DNA of 64,000 nt from Spinacia oleracea. Its lineage: Eukaryota > Streptophyta > Magnoliopsida > Caryophyllales > Amaranthaceae. Positions within the stretch are counted from its first letter, which is position 1. Every line of letters begins with the position of its first letter. The stretch is taken from assembly GCF_020520425.1 (NCBI RefSeq), contig NC_079490.1:6014001-6078000 (forward strand), in the 5' to 3' direction. The position numbers and the translations under genes were made by a program. Under the pieces are notes generated by a model. That model was not told where the DNA came from and did no database searches. It was given only the letters and a program-made list of their open reading frames with translations. Positions 45,159 through 57,832 of this stretch are shown here, piece after piece.

Positions 45159-45247
<89 letters not shown>
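45159..45247. repeat. (AT)n microsatellite
   Basis: About 44 uninterrupted AT units inside the CACTA element. The apparent IYIY frames on both strands are translations of this tract, not genes. Confidence 0.98.
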
Positions 45248-45253
<6 letters not shown>

Positions 45254-46785
45254 GTATTAAGCACAATACTTTACAATAATTATTTAGATTTAAATACATA
45301 AAGTCTACATATACAATTAAACCTGGTAAAACTATGGCATTAAACCATTTCATACGACCACTTACACTTTCCCAAGTCGTCTTTATGCTCTGTCAAATAT
45401 CACCCATATTCTAACATAACATGCTCCGACACAAGTATATAATACACAATCACGCCCTTGATCTTGTAAATATTAGTTTGTTGAGTAGGAATCAGGAGCT
45501 CGAAGAAACAACTACAAGAAAATTAAAGCAGGTGAGAGAGAGTCGAAGGATAAAATGAATATCACTAATTTACATGCCAAAATTATGCAGTACATGCAGA
45601 AACTCATATAAAAAAGCAGAACAAGACAAGCTGATCAAAACAAAAACTGCAAAACTGGTACTCAATTTTTTATTATGTATAAATCGATGGACAATCAAAT
45701 TTACCACCTACTTTGAAAATCAGTTAGCTCGTGCTCTTTAGAAAGAAGCATAACACCAGTTAAGACGTCAAAAAATCAGTACATGAACTCAAATGCAGAA
45801 CATAAAATTCAGTTCAAAATCGAACTACTGGTCAAATCATAAACACCTACAAACAAGAGCTGAAAATGGAACAAACAAAACTAAAGGTACATGGCATGCT
45901 GAAAATGAAAATTTAATTTAAATTAGAGAGTACCAAACAATAGTCAATCTCTTTGGTCCTTAACCCCTGATACAACAAATACAGTAGTTAAATCTAAAAA
46001 CAGGAATATCTTGCATGACAATCATCTCCTGAACTTTTTCATGCCCCAAATTATTTTACAAAAAAGGAGCTATGTTGTATATTGCACATAAATAATTAAG
46101 AAGTTCCAAGTCATGAGGTTTCATAACTAACCTAGTTAATGGGTGAATTCAGCATTTGATGATGGCTCGTAGTAGTTAGACGTTGCAGTGGTGTGTGACA
46201 ACATTAGTAGTGCTTGGATAAGACACAAGTTTGGAGGAAACGCTTTTACTTGGTATAATCAATAAGGTTTAATAACATATCCCTTTCATTTATGGTACAC
46301 TTCTGTAAATCCATGCAGTATAGTTTACTAAATTTTGCCGCAGAGAATGGATTTCCTGGTTTTGATCTTTTTCAAACATTTTATCAAAAACAAAATCTAA
46401 GTAAAGAATAAGAAAATGGTTAGCTAGCCCAGAACCAGAAAGCTACTACCTCGATTAATATAAACCATATCAAGGAACAATATGTTATGGTAAGTTTATC
46501 ATGTACTCATTCATCCGCCCCCTAAAAATGTACGCTGTTAACATACAGTGTTACCTGCAATGTTTGCAGTCGAGAAGAAAGGCTAGACAAGGCTTCCCGA
46601 TGGATAGAAGTGCCAGCATTCAGAACTCCTGTGGATATGGATGACCTGCATAAGACGGCTCAGCCTTGTGGATGACATTGATAGTGCACAATCCCCAAAG
46701 TAACAAGGATAAGCAAGTAGAAAGTCAAAAGCAGCCAAATATCAATGGAGCTCCTATCCAATTAAGCCTAATATATTGGGCATAC

Positions 46786-47827
46786 CTGAAAGCTACTACC
46801 TCGACAAATTCTGCATCAACCTAAAGCGGCAGAATTAAATTAGCAAAAATTGGAGTCTTCTTCCATAGTAGAAAAATACTTTGTATATGATATCAAGAGA
46901 CCACTTACTCCTGTCTCTTCCTTAACTTCTCCGATGGCTGCTGCACATATATCCTCTCTGTACATGGTAAAAATAACCTATAGAAACTTACAACATGCAC
47001 AAGGCAACAATAAATTGGAAGTGGAGAGTGAAAGTCTCTTAGCAATATACCTCATCCACGATTCCAATAGGGATATTCCAGACACCTGTTCCTCGAAGTC
47101 TACCACTCTTTTCCCGTACTACAAGCATCTACAAACACCGGCTGATCAAGCTCAATTAAACTAGAAATACAAAGTAAAACATAGAAAATAAGCTATCTGG
47201 AATTCTGGATTACGACTAAGATGAGTGACTCTGTAGTTAGGCATTAAAACCAATTCGCAGGACAGTCAAATGCACTATATAGAATTAAAACACTGTAGTT
47301 GGGCATTAAAACTGATTTGCAAAACAGTCAAATGCGCTATACAGAATTAGAACACTGTAGTTGGGCAATAAAACTGATTTGCAGGACAGTAAAATGCGAT
47401 GTACAGAATTATAGATATAGATCATTTTATGTAGAAGAATCTTAGGGGCAAGGAAAAACACTGCATACCTCTCTTTTCTCTGTTAAGACAATAGGACCAA
47501 CTCCAACACGATGTGTAGCATTTGCAGGGAGTGTATTAATAGTTTCAGGAATCCAGTAAACCAGCATTAGATAACTTGGCTCTGCAAGATGATACCAAAA
47601 GCCTTCCTATAATCAACATAAGATGATTACAGAATGAAAGCTACAAATCCACAAAGTAGACTGGAAAGTTGATATCTTGTCGACTTCAGACTCAAAAGAT
47701 ATGCAGAACTAATCGATGTCAATCTAATTTCCTTTATTTGTGTTTCCCTGCTGTGGCATACCATGACCACAGTTTCAACAAGGTTTGCAAGTTCAATGGG
47801 AAGTTTTATCCACACACCCTTTTTGCC
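46786..47827 (-). pseudogene. captured Nudix hydrolase gene fragment (five exons)
   Basis: Exons, in gene order on the minus strand: 47762-47827 (GKKGVWIKLPIELANLVETV), 47469-47606 (GFWYHLAEPSYLMLVYWIPE, THRVGVGPIVLTEKRE), 47051-47128 (MLVVREKSGRLRGTGVWNIP, GIVDE), 46909-46957 (EDICAAAIGEVKEETG) and 46786-46820 (VDAEFVEVVAF). Each is bounded by AG and GT. Wording and exon order match the plant NUDT2/5/6/7/8/10 group. The Nudix box G-x5-E-x7-REV-x-EE-x-G is split between exons 3 and 4; its REV reads GEV, and exon 4 is one base out of phase with exon 3, so it would not give an active enzyme. N- and C-terminal exons are missing. Captured host sequence inside a CACTA element. Confidence 0.88.
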
Positions 47828-50616
47828 CTGCCAACACATAATGTGCATATGCATAAGCAATTAAAACAAGCTAGTCCGAAATGCAGTAACAACAACTATC
47901 ATTCATGATTCATCAACTGTGATCTCAGTTCCTATCCAAACAGTTCGAACTCAAGACGGCCTAATAACTCAATCAATTCTTACACAACAGATGATAACTC
48001 AATCACTTAAAAAAAGTAGACAACCCAACCAGAGAGAAGAAAGCAACCAAAACCTAAAGATATAATTCTCTAAGTTCCCAGACTATTGGACTCGACCTTC
48101 GTCTGAGACTATTGGACTCACGTTTCCAGTGTCTACATCAAAAATTGAGTCTGTAGATCGGTGCCTCACCCATTCCAAGAAACTCTAGAAAAACAGTATT
48201 CAACAAACATGGAAAAACACTTTCAACATAAAACTGGAAAACCATTGAAATTTTAGAAATTCAGGGGAAATTGAAAACCGAATTCCATGGTTGAAATTGA
48301 AATTTTAGAAAACCGAATTCCATGGTTGAAATTGAAAATTTCAGGAAAAAGAACCTAACTTGTAGAAGAAATTACAAATTGAATTAAAAAATTGAATAAA
48401 GCACACGAAATTCACAAATTCGCAACAATAAATTAAAGAGAAAAAGAGGGAGATGAGAACAAAACCTAATTTTGTAGTTCTCTGACGACTGTGTTGAGGT
48501 CGCCGGTGGTATTTGATGTCGCCAACCGTACGTAATTCTCCGGTGGTAGACTCGCCGATGGGGGTGAGTTCGAGAAATTATCGTGCCCTAGTTGTGGTGA
48601 GTTCCAGGGAAGAAGAAGAAAGAGGCAAAGACAAAATAGCTAGGGTGAAATTGGGTTTTGAGAAAGTGTGGCGCCAGGAAATTAAAGAAAATAGAGACCT
48701 GTCATGTTAAATGACGGCTCTTTTGCTTTTTAAAATTATTTTAAACATTATTTTACGAGAAGGTGGTGAGTCCTTGATACATTAGAGACCCGTTAACTAA
48801 CATAGAAGGTCTATTGTTTCTTATATTATATTAATTAAATAATTTTATTTATGCAATAAAGACCCGTTAAATAAGATAACGGGTCTCTTATTTTTGTCCT
48901 TTAATTTTAAATGGCCTATTCGACTTAAAAGAGAGCCGTTATCTATAATAATAGATCTTTTATATTGAAGAGACCCGTTATGTCGAACAAGGGGTCTTTT
49001 CTAAGGGATCTCTTTGCCCATTTTTGTAGTAGTGCCATGGCTGTCAAAATCTTGCATTGTGGACTTGGACCTCATGAACACAACAGAGTCATGGGGTGCA
49101 AGAACGCAAAACAGATTTGGGAACTACTTCAAGTAACCCACGAAGGAACTAATGAAGTTAAGCGTTCCAAAATTGACCTTTTGATGTCTAAATATGAAAG
49201 ATTTGAAATGCTTCCAAAAGAAACTATTCAAGAAATGTTCACTAGATTTACTAACATAACCAATGAATTAGTTTCTCTTGGTAGAATCATTCCCACAGAT
49301 GAACAGGTAAGAAAAATACTAAGAAGCATGCCACAAGATGATCGTTGGAGAACAAAGGTCACTGCACTGTTTGAGACCAAGGACTTCACCAAGTTCAACA
49401 TTGAACAACTTGCTGGTTCCTTGATGACACACGAATTGCATCTTGGAGCTGCTGTTCCTGAGAGCTCAAGAAGTCGAGGACTTGCTCTAAAGGCTGAGGA
49501 ACTCGATGAATCTGAACCAGATGAAGAAGAGGCTGCCATGCTGGTCAGAAGAATGAGAAAGCTCTATAGGAACTTCAAACCAGGAAACCAGAAAGGAAGG
49601 AACTTTGCCAAGAAAATCACTAGTTCCAAAACTGAGCAAGGTTGCTTCAAATGTGGAGAAACTGATCATCAAATTCGTGAATGCCCTCTGTGGGAGAACG
49701 ACAAGACCAGAGGAAAAGGGAAGGAACAGGTCAAAGATCGCTTTAACAAGTCTACCTTCAACAGACCAAACTTCAAGAAGGCCATGATAGCTGCATGGGG
49801 CGAAGCAACAGACTCAGAAGACGATGAGGAACAACCAAATGAAGAAACTGCAAATCTCTGCCTTATGGCTAGAACAGAAGGAACTGATCAAGTTCCATCA
49901 GAAGAAGTAAGTTCCTCCACTCTTCAGTGTCTCTCAAAGTCAAAACTAATTGAACTGTTGCTAGAAACTCTAGATGATTACAAAAAGCTAAGTATATTAA
50001 AAGCACAAAGTGATAGAGCCTTGGAACTCAGTAAAGACCACATAAATTATCTGAACAATATTCGATCTGATGTCCAAGGCAGGTTCTTTGAATTACTAGA
50101 TAGAAATACCTCTATTAATGAGTCATTCGAAAAAATTAGAAATGAAAACATCCTTCTACAAGTTCAACTCAGTCAATATAAGATGTTTAATCTAAGTTTA
50201 GATCCTACAAAATCCTTGGAGATCAACATGGGAGTTTTTAACATCGACTTAGAAAATTTAAACAAAGATCTGATCACCACAAAGGAACAAAAAGAGAAAC
50301 TGGAAAGGGAACTATCCATGGCCAGGGCACAGAGACAACCACCTAAAGTTCCTCCCAAATGGATTGAGAATGCTCAATCTAAGAGAACAGAAGGATTGGG
50401 CTTTAACCATAAAACTAGTCATAAGAAAAAGTATGTGGATCTTCCTAGTGTAAAAGTCTGTTTCTCATGTGGAAGTGGAAGTCATATAAGTACTGAGTGT
50501 TCCAAGATGAAGGAACAGGATCAAAGAAACATAAATTATGTAAAGCAAAAATGGGTCAAGAAGTCTGAAGTTATAGTTGAAAAGGAACTCGAGGAAACCC
50601 GAGTTCCTGTAACTAA

Positions 50617-53600
50617 CCTTTGATCTCTTTACAGATTCTAGTGAAGGGGAACAGCTCGTGGTATCTCGACAGCGGGTGTTCCAAACACATGACAGGAGAC
50701 AAATCTAAATTCCTCTCACTAGAAGCCTACAATGGAGGAACTGTGACCTTTGGAGACAACATGAAAGGAGAAATTGTTGGAATTGGAAAAGTTGGAAGGT
50801 CAAGTTCCTACGCCATTGAAAATGTATTTTTAGTCGAGGGTTTGATGCACAGTCTACTAAGCATCTCTCAATTCTGTGACAAAGGAAACTCTGTAAGTTT
50901 TACTTCTGAAAACTGTCAAATCATAAACAATAACACTGGGAAGGTTATTTTGGAAGGAACTCGTAAAGGGAACACATATTCTGTGGATCTCAATACAGTT
51001 CCCAGGAACCATCTAACCTGCCTCAGTGCCCTTGAAGAAAATTCCCTACTATGGCACAGGAGGTTTGGACATGCTAGTTTCTCTCTGCTTGACAAACTAA
51101 GATCAAAGGAACTGGTTCGAGGACTCCCCTCAATCAAGTGCCTAACTGATAAAGTGTGTGATGCATGTGCAAAAGGCAAGCATGTCCGAAGTTCCTTTAA
51201 ATCTAAGAAATTGGTAAGCACCACAAAACCATTGGAACTCATCCATATGGACTTATGTGGACCAATGAGAATTCAAAGCAGAAGTGGGAAAAAATATGTA
51301 TTAGTTATTGTTGATGATTACTCTCGCTTTACTTGGGTCATATTTCTAACAAGCAAGGATGAAACGTTTGATGAGTTTGTTACATTTTCAAAGAAAATCC
51401 AGAAAACCACAGGTCACCAACTGATCCATATAAGATCAGATCATGGAACAGAATTTGAAAATTACAAATTCGATGAATACTGCAAGGAACAAGGTATGGA
51501 CCACAATTTCTCAGCTCCCAGAACTCCACAACAAAATGGAGTTGTTGAGAGGAAAAATAGAACCTTAGAGGACATGGCAAGAACCATGCTAATAGCCAGT
51601 TCCCTGCCTAGGAACTTCTGGGCTGAAGCAGTCAATACTGCTTGTCACATTATAAATAGAGTTATGATTCGAGCAATCCTAAACAAAACCCCCTATGAGC
51701 TACTAAAAGGTATAAAACCCAACATCTCTTACTTTAGAGCCTTTGGCAGCAAATGTTTTGTCCACAACAATGGAAAAAGGAACTTGGGGAAGTTTGATGA
51801 AAGAAGCGATGAGGCAGTGTTCCTAGGATATGCCTTAAATAGCAAGGCTTATAGAGTTTATAACAAAAGATCTATGTGTGTTGAGGAAAGTGTACATATA
51901 ATATTTGATGAATCTAACAAAACTGACATAGTACAGGAACAAGAATTTTTCGAGATTGGTTTATCTCGTGCTGCAGAAAATGATGAGGAATTCCAACCAA
52001 GCAAACACACAGCCAGAGGAACTGCTCAACAAAATCAAGAAGTTCCCGTACTAGAGGAACAAGCAGAAAACCAAGAAGATCCAGAAACAACACCAGAGGA
52101 ACCCCACAATGACCAACAGGGAACTCAGGTCATAGAAGGAACTGACGAAAATGCCACAACACCAGTAGCTCAATTTCAACCTAAACCTTGGAAGCATCAA
52201 AAGTCCCACCCAATGGAACTCATTGTGAGTGACATCAGAAAAGGAACTCAGACAAGGTCACAACTAAGGAACTTTTGCGCATTCCACGCGTTCCTCTCCA
52301 TATTTGAGCCAAGAAATCACACTGAGGCTCTGGAAGACGCTGACTGGATCATTGCCATGCAAGAAGAATTAAATGAATTCAAAAGAAACAAGGTATGGCA
52401 CTTGGAACCCAAACCAAAGCACCAGAAGGTGATAGGGCTGAAATGGGTGTTCCGGAACAAGAAAGATGAACATGCAACAATCATAAGGAACAAAGCAAGG
52501 TTAGTGGTCAAAGGTTATAACCAACAGGAAGGTATTGACTTTGAAGAAACGTTTGCACCTGTTGCTAGATTAGAAGCCATTAGAATCTTAATTGCTTTTG
52601 CTGCTTTCATGGGTTTTAAACTTTATCAAATGGATGTTAAATGTGCTTTCTTAAACGGTTTCTTAGAGGAAGATGTTTATGTGGAACAGCCCCCTGGATT
52701 TGAAAATCCCGAATTTCCAAATCATATTTACAAATTAGATAAGGCTCTCTATGGACTAAAACAAGCCCCTAGATCTTGGTACGAGAGATTATCAAAGTTC
52801 CTCCTTCAAAATGATTTTAAAAGAGGTAGAATAGACAAAACCTTATTCTTAAAATCTAGAGGAACTGACTTGTTAGTAGTTCAAATTTATGTTGATGATA
52901 TATTATTTGGAGCAACTAATGAAAATTTGTGCAAGGATTTTGCAAGCTTGATGAGCAGTGAATTTGAAATGAGTATGATGGGGGAACTCAATTTCTTCCT
53001 TGGTTTACAAATCAAGCAAACCGAGGAGGGAATCATGATACACCAACAAAAGTATGTGAAGGAACTCCTAAAGAAATATGAGCTAGAATCAGCCAAAGTA
53101 AATCACACTCCCATGGGAACTGCTACCAGATTAGACACTGATCCAAATGGGAAAAGTGTGAATCAAACGAAATACAGAGGTATGATTGGATCACTATTAT
53201 ATTTAACGGCCAGTAGACCTGACATTTCTTTTAGTGTAGGACTATGTGCAAGATTTCAATCGAATCCAAAGGAGTCCCATCTAACTGCGGTAAAAAGAAT
53301 ACTAAGATATCTCAAAGGAACTGATGACCTATGCCTATACTATCCAAGAAGTGGATCTTTCGAGCTAAGAGGATATGCGGATGCTGATTATGCAGGTGAC
53401 TTAGTGAATAGAAAAAGCACATCAGGTATGGTACAGTTCCTAGGTCCATGCATGGTTTCTTGGGGTTCCAAGAAACAGAACACTGTTGCTCTATCCACAG
53501 CTGAAGCTGAGTATGTAGCTGCTGCAGCTTGTTGCTCACAAATTCTATGGATAAAACAACAGCTAAGAGATTTTGGTATTATCTATGATTGTGTTCCTAT

Positions 53601-53832
53601 CTATTGTGATAACACTAGTGCTATTTGTATTTCAAAAGATCCAGTTCATCATTCCCGAGTCAAACACATCCACATTAGACACCATTTCCTTAAAGATAAT
53701 GTTGAGAAAGGTTTGATCAAATTAGATTTTTGCCAAACTGATCACCAAATTGCTGATATTTTAACTAAGCCTTTGAACAGAGAGAAACATGAGAAAATGA
53801 GAATGGAACTCGGAATGATCAAGCTAAGGTAA
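50617..53832 (+). CDS. Sirevirus Pol: protease, integrase, reverse transcriptase, RNase H
   Basis: About 1070 residues, uninterrupted. Protease [13 protein letters not shown] (about residue 15), integrase zinc region ([23 protein letters not shown]), integrase core ([26 protein letters not shown]), and RT ([20 protein letters not shown]; catalytic IYVDDILFG at about 760). RNase H follows ([25 protein letters not shown]), ending near [14 protein letters not shown]. The frame is open only from about 50617 and begins without an ATG, so it needs a frame change from gag (-1) or reflects a small indel in this copy. Confidence 0.94.
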   Translation, partial: PLISLQILVKGNSSWYLDSGCSKHMTGDKSKFLSLEAYNGGTVTFGDNMKGEIVGIGKVGRSSSYAIENVFLVEGLMHSLLSISQFCDKGNSVSFTSENCQIINNNTGKVILEGTRKGNTYSVDLNTVPRNHLTCLSALEENSLLWHRRFGHASFSLLDKLRSKELVRGLPSIKCLTDKVCDACAKGKHVRSSFKSKKLVSTTKPLELIHMDLCGPMRIQSRSGKKYVLVIVDDYSRFTWVIFLTSKDETFDEFVTFSKKIQKTTGHQLIHIRSDHGTEFENYKFDEYCKEQGMDHNFSAPRTPQQNGVVERKNRTLEDMARTMLIASSLPRNFWAEAVNTACHIINRVMIRAILNKTPYELLKGIKPNISYFRAFGSKCFVHNNGKRNLGKFDERSDEAVFLGYALNSKAYRVYNKRSMCVEESVHIIFDESNKTDIVQEQEFFEIGLSRAAENDEEFQPSKHTARGTAQQNQEVPVLEEQAENQEDPETTPEEPHNDQQGTQVIEGTDENATTPVAQFQPKPWKHQKSHPMELIVSDIRKGTQTRSQLRNFCAFHAFLSIFEPRNHTEALEDADWIIAMQEELNEFKRNKVWHLEPKPKHQKVIGLKWVFRNKKDEHATIIRNKARLVVKGYNQQEGIDFEETFAPVARLEAIRILIAFAAFMGFKLYQMDVKCAFLNGFLEEDVYVEQPPGFENPEFPNHIYKLDKALYGLKQAPRSWYERLSKFLLQNDFKRGRIDKTLFLKSRGTDLLVVQIYVDDILFGATNENLCKDFASLMSSEFEMSMMGELNFFLGLQIKQTEEGIMIHQQKYVKELLKKYELESAKVNHTPMGTATRLDTDPNGKSVNQTKYRGMIGSLLYLTASRPDISFSVGLCARFQSNPKESHLTAVKRILRYLKGTDDLCLYYPRSGSFELRGYADADYAGDLVNRKSTSGMVQFLGPCMVSWGSKKQNTVALSTAEAEYVAAAACCSQILWIKQQLRDFGIIYDCVPIYCDNTSAICISKDPVHHSRVKHIHIRHHFLKDNVEKGLIKLDFCQTDHQIADILTKPLNREKHEKMRMELGMIKLR

Positions 53833-54171
53833 TTGCCAAATTGAAGTTCCTCTAAGGCAAAAGCAAAAATCATGGTACATATAGACTATTACAAACACAA
53901 AATCTTGTGTGCAAACATAGTTGAAGCTTACCATCGTGGCAAATTCACTCACACTCCAAATGAGCAAGGTAAGCAGTTCCTTTCAAACTAGTTAAGTCAG
54001 AGATACGAAATTAAGCAAGTCAAAGTCAAACACAATTTTTTTTACATTTTCCTTTTATTTTTATCTATTTATTTTTTAAAATTCAAAACCGAATACCCAT
54101 ATTCAAAGAATGTTTGGAACGGTTCCATTGGCAATAAATAGGAGAAACTCTTCCCTTTCCACATTCAATCC

Positions 54172-55929
54172 ATGCAACCCCCTTTCTCTCTCTCCCACAC
54201 GCCTTCTCCACTGACATCACCTCTCCTTTCACCTATAAAAACCTCCACCATGGTTCTCACAAGCAACAACACTGATCTCACATCCCTCAAACGAAAGAGA
54301 AACCCTTCATCTCCAGTTCCCATGGATACCTCACCCATTCAATCGCCAATTCCTCTTCGATCCCACAATCCAATGCTCGCAATCACTCAGGGGGAACAAA
54401 CCGACACTGACATCGAAATGAAATCCCCAATCTCAAACCCTAGATCCTCCACAAGAAAATCCAAAAAACGACGAGTGGAAGCTTCTGGTGAAAACATCGA
54501 GGAAACAGAGGAGAATGCTCAAACTCAGGGGGAAGCAAAAGGGTCCAAGAAACTCACTGCAAAGGAAAACAACCTGGTCGAGGGGTTCGCAATCAACTCA
54601 ACATGGTGTGAAGCCACGAAATTTAAAGAGTTGATGGAAATCCTTGAACAACAAAAATGGGTAAGTCTGTTGAGTACCTATGCCAAATCCCCCTTAATTC
54701 CTGAAGCTATGAAAGAATTCTGCAAGAACTTTGCATGTGTTGATAATGTATGTTCAAGTAAAGTGAATGGAACTCGCATCGAATTTGATGCCTCTTATCT
54801 GGAACAGCTGTTTGGTACACCCAATAGGGGTTTTGATATGTGGCTCAAAGGTCAAATCACAGTGACCATAGATAATGTAGATGAGAAAGATATAGTTGGT
54901 TCCATTGGAGGAGATTCTAAAGTATCCACCTCCACCTCACACAACTGCTTTTCACCTCTTCAAAAATTACTGTTTAATATTGTGTGGAGAGGTGTAGTTC
55001 CTCGAACTCAGAAAAGGAACATAGCAAGTCTGTTTGATGCATGTCTCATGTATTGTCTTGAAAGGAAAATTCCCATAAACTTTCCTGCAATCATGATCAA
55101 ACACTTATCCACCTGTATCCCCAAATTCAAAATTCCATACTCCTCCCTTCTTACAGAAATCTTCAAAAGCTTCTCAGTTGACCTTAGCCCATACTTTGTG
55201 ATTCCCTTAAAATCCACCCAAATCCTTCAACTTGAAATGCTCCATCTATTAAATCTTAAAGTGGTTCAGGGTAAAGTCATTAGGGCTGAAAAGGAAGAGA
55301 AACAAGATGAGGAAGATCAGGAAGGAACTGTAGTTAAAGAAGAAGTGGAGGAGGAGGAGGAACTCGAACAAATAGAGGTCCCTTTATCTCGAGGGAACAG
55401 GAAGAGTGTAGGAAAAAGAAAGAGCTTGAGGGTGGCAATGAAGGAGAACAAGAAAAGAGGGCCTGTCTTCATGGAAATAAATGAGGAAGGGGATGTCAAG
55501 GAGATGCCCATAGAGGAGGATGCTGTTCCACTGAATTAAGAGGAACTGCCTGAAACTGTTGGGCCAAGAAAAAGGACACCCAGATCCTCCAAAAAGTCCA
55601 AAGCTCGTCGTGTTCCATCTGAACAGGAACATGTTCAAGATCATGGGGGTGCCTGGAACACAAAGGATGATCAGATATTGGAGCTGAAGGCAACAGTTGC
55701 TCGTCTGGTGGAACTACAGGAGGGAACAGATCACAGGATTAGCTCAATGCAGGCCCACATAGGTGCATTGGTTACAAGTGTCAAGACTCTCCAAAACAAT
55801 CTTCACCACTACTCAGAACAAGCCAATGCAACTCGTGCCACAATCCTCACCAAGATCAACAATCTGGAATCTTTTGAGGAGACTGTGATAGAAGAAACTG
55901 CTGGTTCTGGTTCCCCATCCCAAGCCTAA
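54172..55929 (+). pseudogene. post-pol (env-like position) frame of the Sirevirus, one in-frame stop
   Basis: A frame of 455 codons from 54172, probably started at the ATG at 54172 or 54250. It has a Ser/Pro- and Lys/Arg-rich N terminus (KRKRNPSSPVPMDTS), a folded-looking middle, and a Glu-rich stretch. After a TAA (55537-55539) the same frame continues for 129 codons and includes a coiled coil (LELKATVARLVELQEGTDH). Sireviruses commonly have such a frame in the position of retroviral env. No clear signal peptide or membrane segment is seen, so an envelope role is not supported. The stop may be a recent mutation. Confidence 0.7.
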
Positions 55930-56429
55930 ATCACCCTATCCCATATTTCTTTTATCTTTTGCCATGGAACAATCTTTTTAATTTGCTTTCGGTTTGTATA
56001 ATTTTCAAACTTGGGTATTTGTTCCATCTTATTTTGACTTGCTTGGTTACACATATCTGTGCTTTCTAGTTTTGATCATTACTGCTTGCTTTCAATTTAT
56101 TGTATGAGTTGGCTTAATACTTTGAGGCTAGCTTAACTTGCCAAACGTTGATCGTGGGGCACTGTGTTTGGAATGGCTATATTTCGTGCTATGCTTTTTG
56201 TTGATGTCAACAGGGGGAAGTCAAGGGTGCAAACTTCCAAGGCACACTCAATCCCAGTTCCTGCATCAATCTCTCTGAATCTCTCTGTAAGTTTATTTTT
56301 CTTTCTTTCTTTCTTCTCTTTAATCTTTCTCTTTCGTTTTTCAATTTTTATGTTCTGTTTGTTCCTGTTTGTACTTACTCTCTTTGTAAAAAGTTTGCAA
56401 GTGTTGTCATCACCAAAAAGGGGGAATAT
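55930..56429 (+). other. 3' untranslated region and polypurine tracts of the Sirevirus
   Basis: Non-coding. Contains CAACAGGGGGAAG (about 56208-56220) and, just before the LTR, AAAAAGGGGGAAT (about 56415-56427), the primer for plus-strand synthesis. Repeated purine tracts are typical of Sireviruses. Confidence 0.8.
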
Positions 56430-57730
56430 TGTTGTTCCTAAGTTTTGGTTGATGACACACACATATTGCAAACTTCCTGATTATGGTTGCTAAATGACTT
56501 TGAACAGGTAAATGCCCAAGTTTCTATTAGGATAGGAACTTGAATAAGCTGGTGAAGTTCCTGATGTACACTTGGAACAGTCACTGGAGTTCCAGAGCTG
56601 GAAGTTGTATTTGTTCCAGTTTGAAGTCACAAGAGGAGCAACACAGTCACATATCAAGAGTTCCGAATATCCACAAGAACTATTACAGACTCATGGCAAC
56701 GAGTTCCTATTTAAACAAAAGAGGAACTCATTATTGTTCCTGAGCTGGAACAAGTGAAGCTTCAGAGTTGAATGCCTCACCAAAGGAAAGACATATATGT
56801 CTAGGTAGTTTATCTTGCTTAGACTATATGTAATATATTAATATGCTAAGTAGTATATAAGGAACTAGAGGAACTTGGATTACTCGTGTGTTTTTGTCAA
56901 AAATATCAAGCAACACAGTTTTAAGGAAAACACTTTTAAATAAAATATCTTTTCCTATTTAATAAGAATAAGATTTTCATCACATTCTGTTACATAAATA
57001 AAAACAGTTTTTATCTTCCTAAAACTTCTCCTATTTATTTTGACAAAATAAATAAACATTTTTCAGTGATTGACATAGTCTTAAACACGTCCAGCAGTTG
57101 AGGAAGTTGTGTGGGAAGTGGTCTCCCCTTGTTCCTCAAGTCTAGGGACGTGAAAATCAAAGTGTCAGTTGTTGGCAGTTGAGTTTTTGAAGGGAACAAA
57201 CCCTAAGGACAAAACTCTATATAAGGCCAAGAAGTTTTCTGAAAAAAAAATACACAAACTTTCTAAGAGTTCTTGCTTTCCTAAAAACGCATTGTCAAAG
57301 ATTTTTCTAAAAACAGTTTGTGTCCTAGTTAATCCTAAGTTCCTAAGTGACATATATACACAAAAGCATCATTAATATCTAGAGTTATCCAAACACGAAT
57401 TGTATTTGGTATTAGTAAGGATAGAGTTATCTTGTTGAGACTTAGAGTTTAAGTCTGAGAGAGAGAAGTGAAAGAGCTGTAATCAGAGTAGATTACTGTG
57501 AGGAACACAAGTTTGAGAGGAACTTGTGTTGGAGAGATTATTGTAATCGAGGCATTACTATAATAAAAGAATTCTCTTCTTGATTAGTGTCAAGAAGTTT
57601 TCACAATTGTTGTTATTGTCTTCTCTATTCTCAGTTCCTTGATTGTTTCTTAAGTTCCGCAAGAAACTTTATCAAAGTTCTAATTACAATTCACCCCCCC
57701 CCTCTTGTGCGTGTTCCTACTGGAATAACA
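56430..57730 (+). repeat. 3' LTR of the Sirevirus-type element
   Basis: 1301 bp. Differs from the 5' LTR at TTACATAAA (against TTACTTAAA) and AAGCATCATT (against AAGCAACATT), plus one extra A and one extra C in homopolymers. Confidence 0.95.
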
Positions 57731-57832
57731 GGCCCCCAGTTGTGTGTCGTTCTCAATTTGGGCCACTAAGTTTTGGACCACCTTCTTGACCAGCACAGGT
57801 TGCTTCCCACTTGGACCCACTTTCTTTTTCAT
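57731..57832 (-). pseudogene. first 33 codons of LINE ORF2
   Basis: Starts MKKKVGPSGKQPVLVKKVV at 57832 on the minus strand and runs into the Sirevirus insertion; the rest of ORF2 continues from 43107. Its ATG overlaps the ORF1 stop as ATGA (57832-57829). Confidence 0.75.

Larger units (their letters stand above)
44719..49034. mobile_element. non-autonomous CACTA element carrying a captured Nudix gene, 4.3 kb
   Basis: Terminal inverted repeats of about 28 bases: CACTACTACAAAAAAGGGCA at the left, CACTACTACAAAAATGGGCA (reverse complement) at the right. Target duplication CCA at 44716-44718 and 49035-49037. Subterminal arrays of GAGACC / GGTCTC words fill 44740-45100 and 48690-49020. No transposase. 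The interior holds an (AT)n tract, five exons with introns of a Nudix hydrolase gene on the minus strand (46786-47827), and more exon-like sequence. It interrupts gag of a young retroelement, so it moved very recently. Confidence 0.94.
44472..50623 (+). pseudogene. Sirevirus gag, split by a CACTA element
   Basis: Begins at the ATG at 44472 with RPPMFNGKFYSYWKNRMEIF and is interrupted after codon 82 by the CACTA element 44719-49034 (TSD CCA). It resumes at 49035 with AVKILHCGLGPHEHNRVMGC and KQIWELLQVTHEGTNEVKRS. Two zinc knuckles follow: GCFKCGETDHQIRECP and VCFSCGSGSHISTEC, with coiled-coil segments between them. It ends TGA at 50621-50623. Pol begins in the -1 frame with an overlap of only a few bases. 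Confidence 0.9.
43108..57730 (+). mobile_element. Sirevirus-type Ty1/copia LTR retrotransposon, 14.6 kb including a nested CACTA
   Basis: Exact 5-bp target duplication GGCCC (43103-43107, 57731-57735). LTRs of 1299 and 1301 bases start TGTTGTTCC and end GGAATAACA. PBS TGGTATCAGAGC follows the 5' LTR. Gag, an intact 1070-residue pol frame, and a third frame downstream of pol (env-like position). The purine tract AAAAAGGGGGAAT lies just before the 3' LTR, and a second one, CAACAGGGGGAAG, at about 56208-56220. Long LTRs, a post-pol frame and repeated purine tracts fit Sireviruses. By eye the LTRs differ by two substitutions and two homopolymer-length changes, so the insertion is recent. Confidence 0.95.

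Noticed and set aside
45057..45353. Open frames reading IYIYIY on both strands
   Set aside because: Translation of an (AT)n microsatellite.
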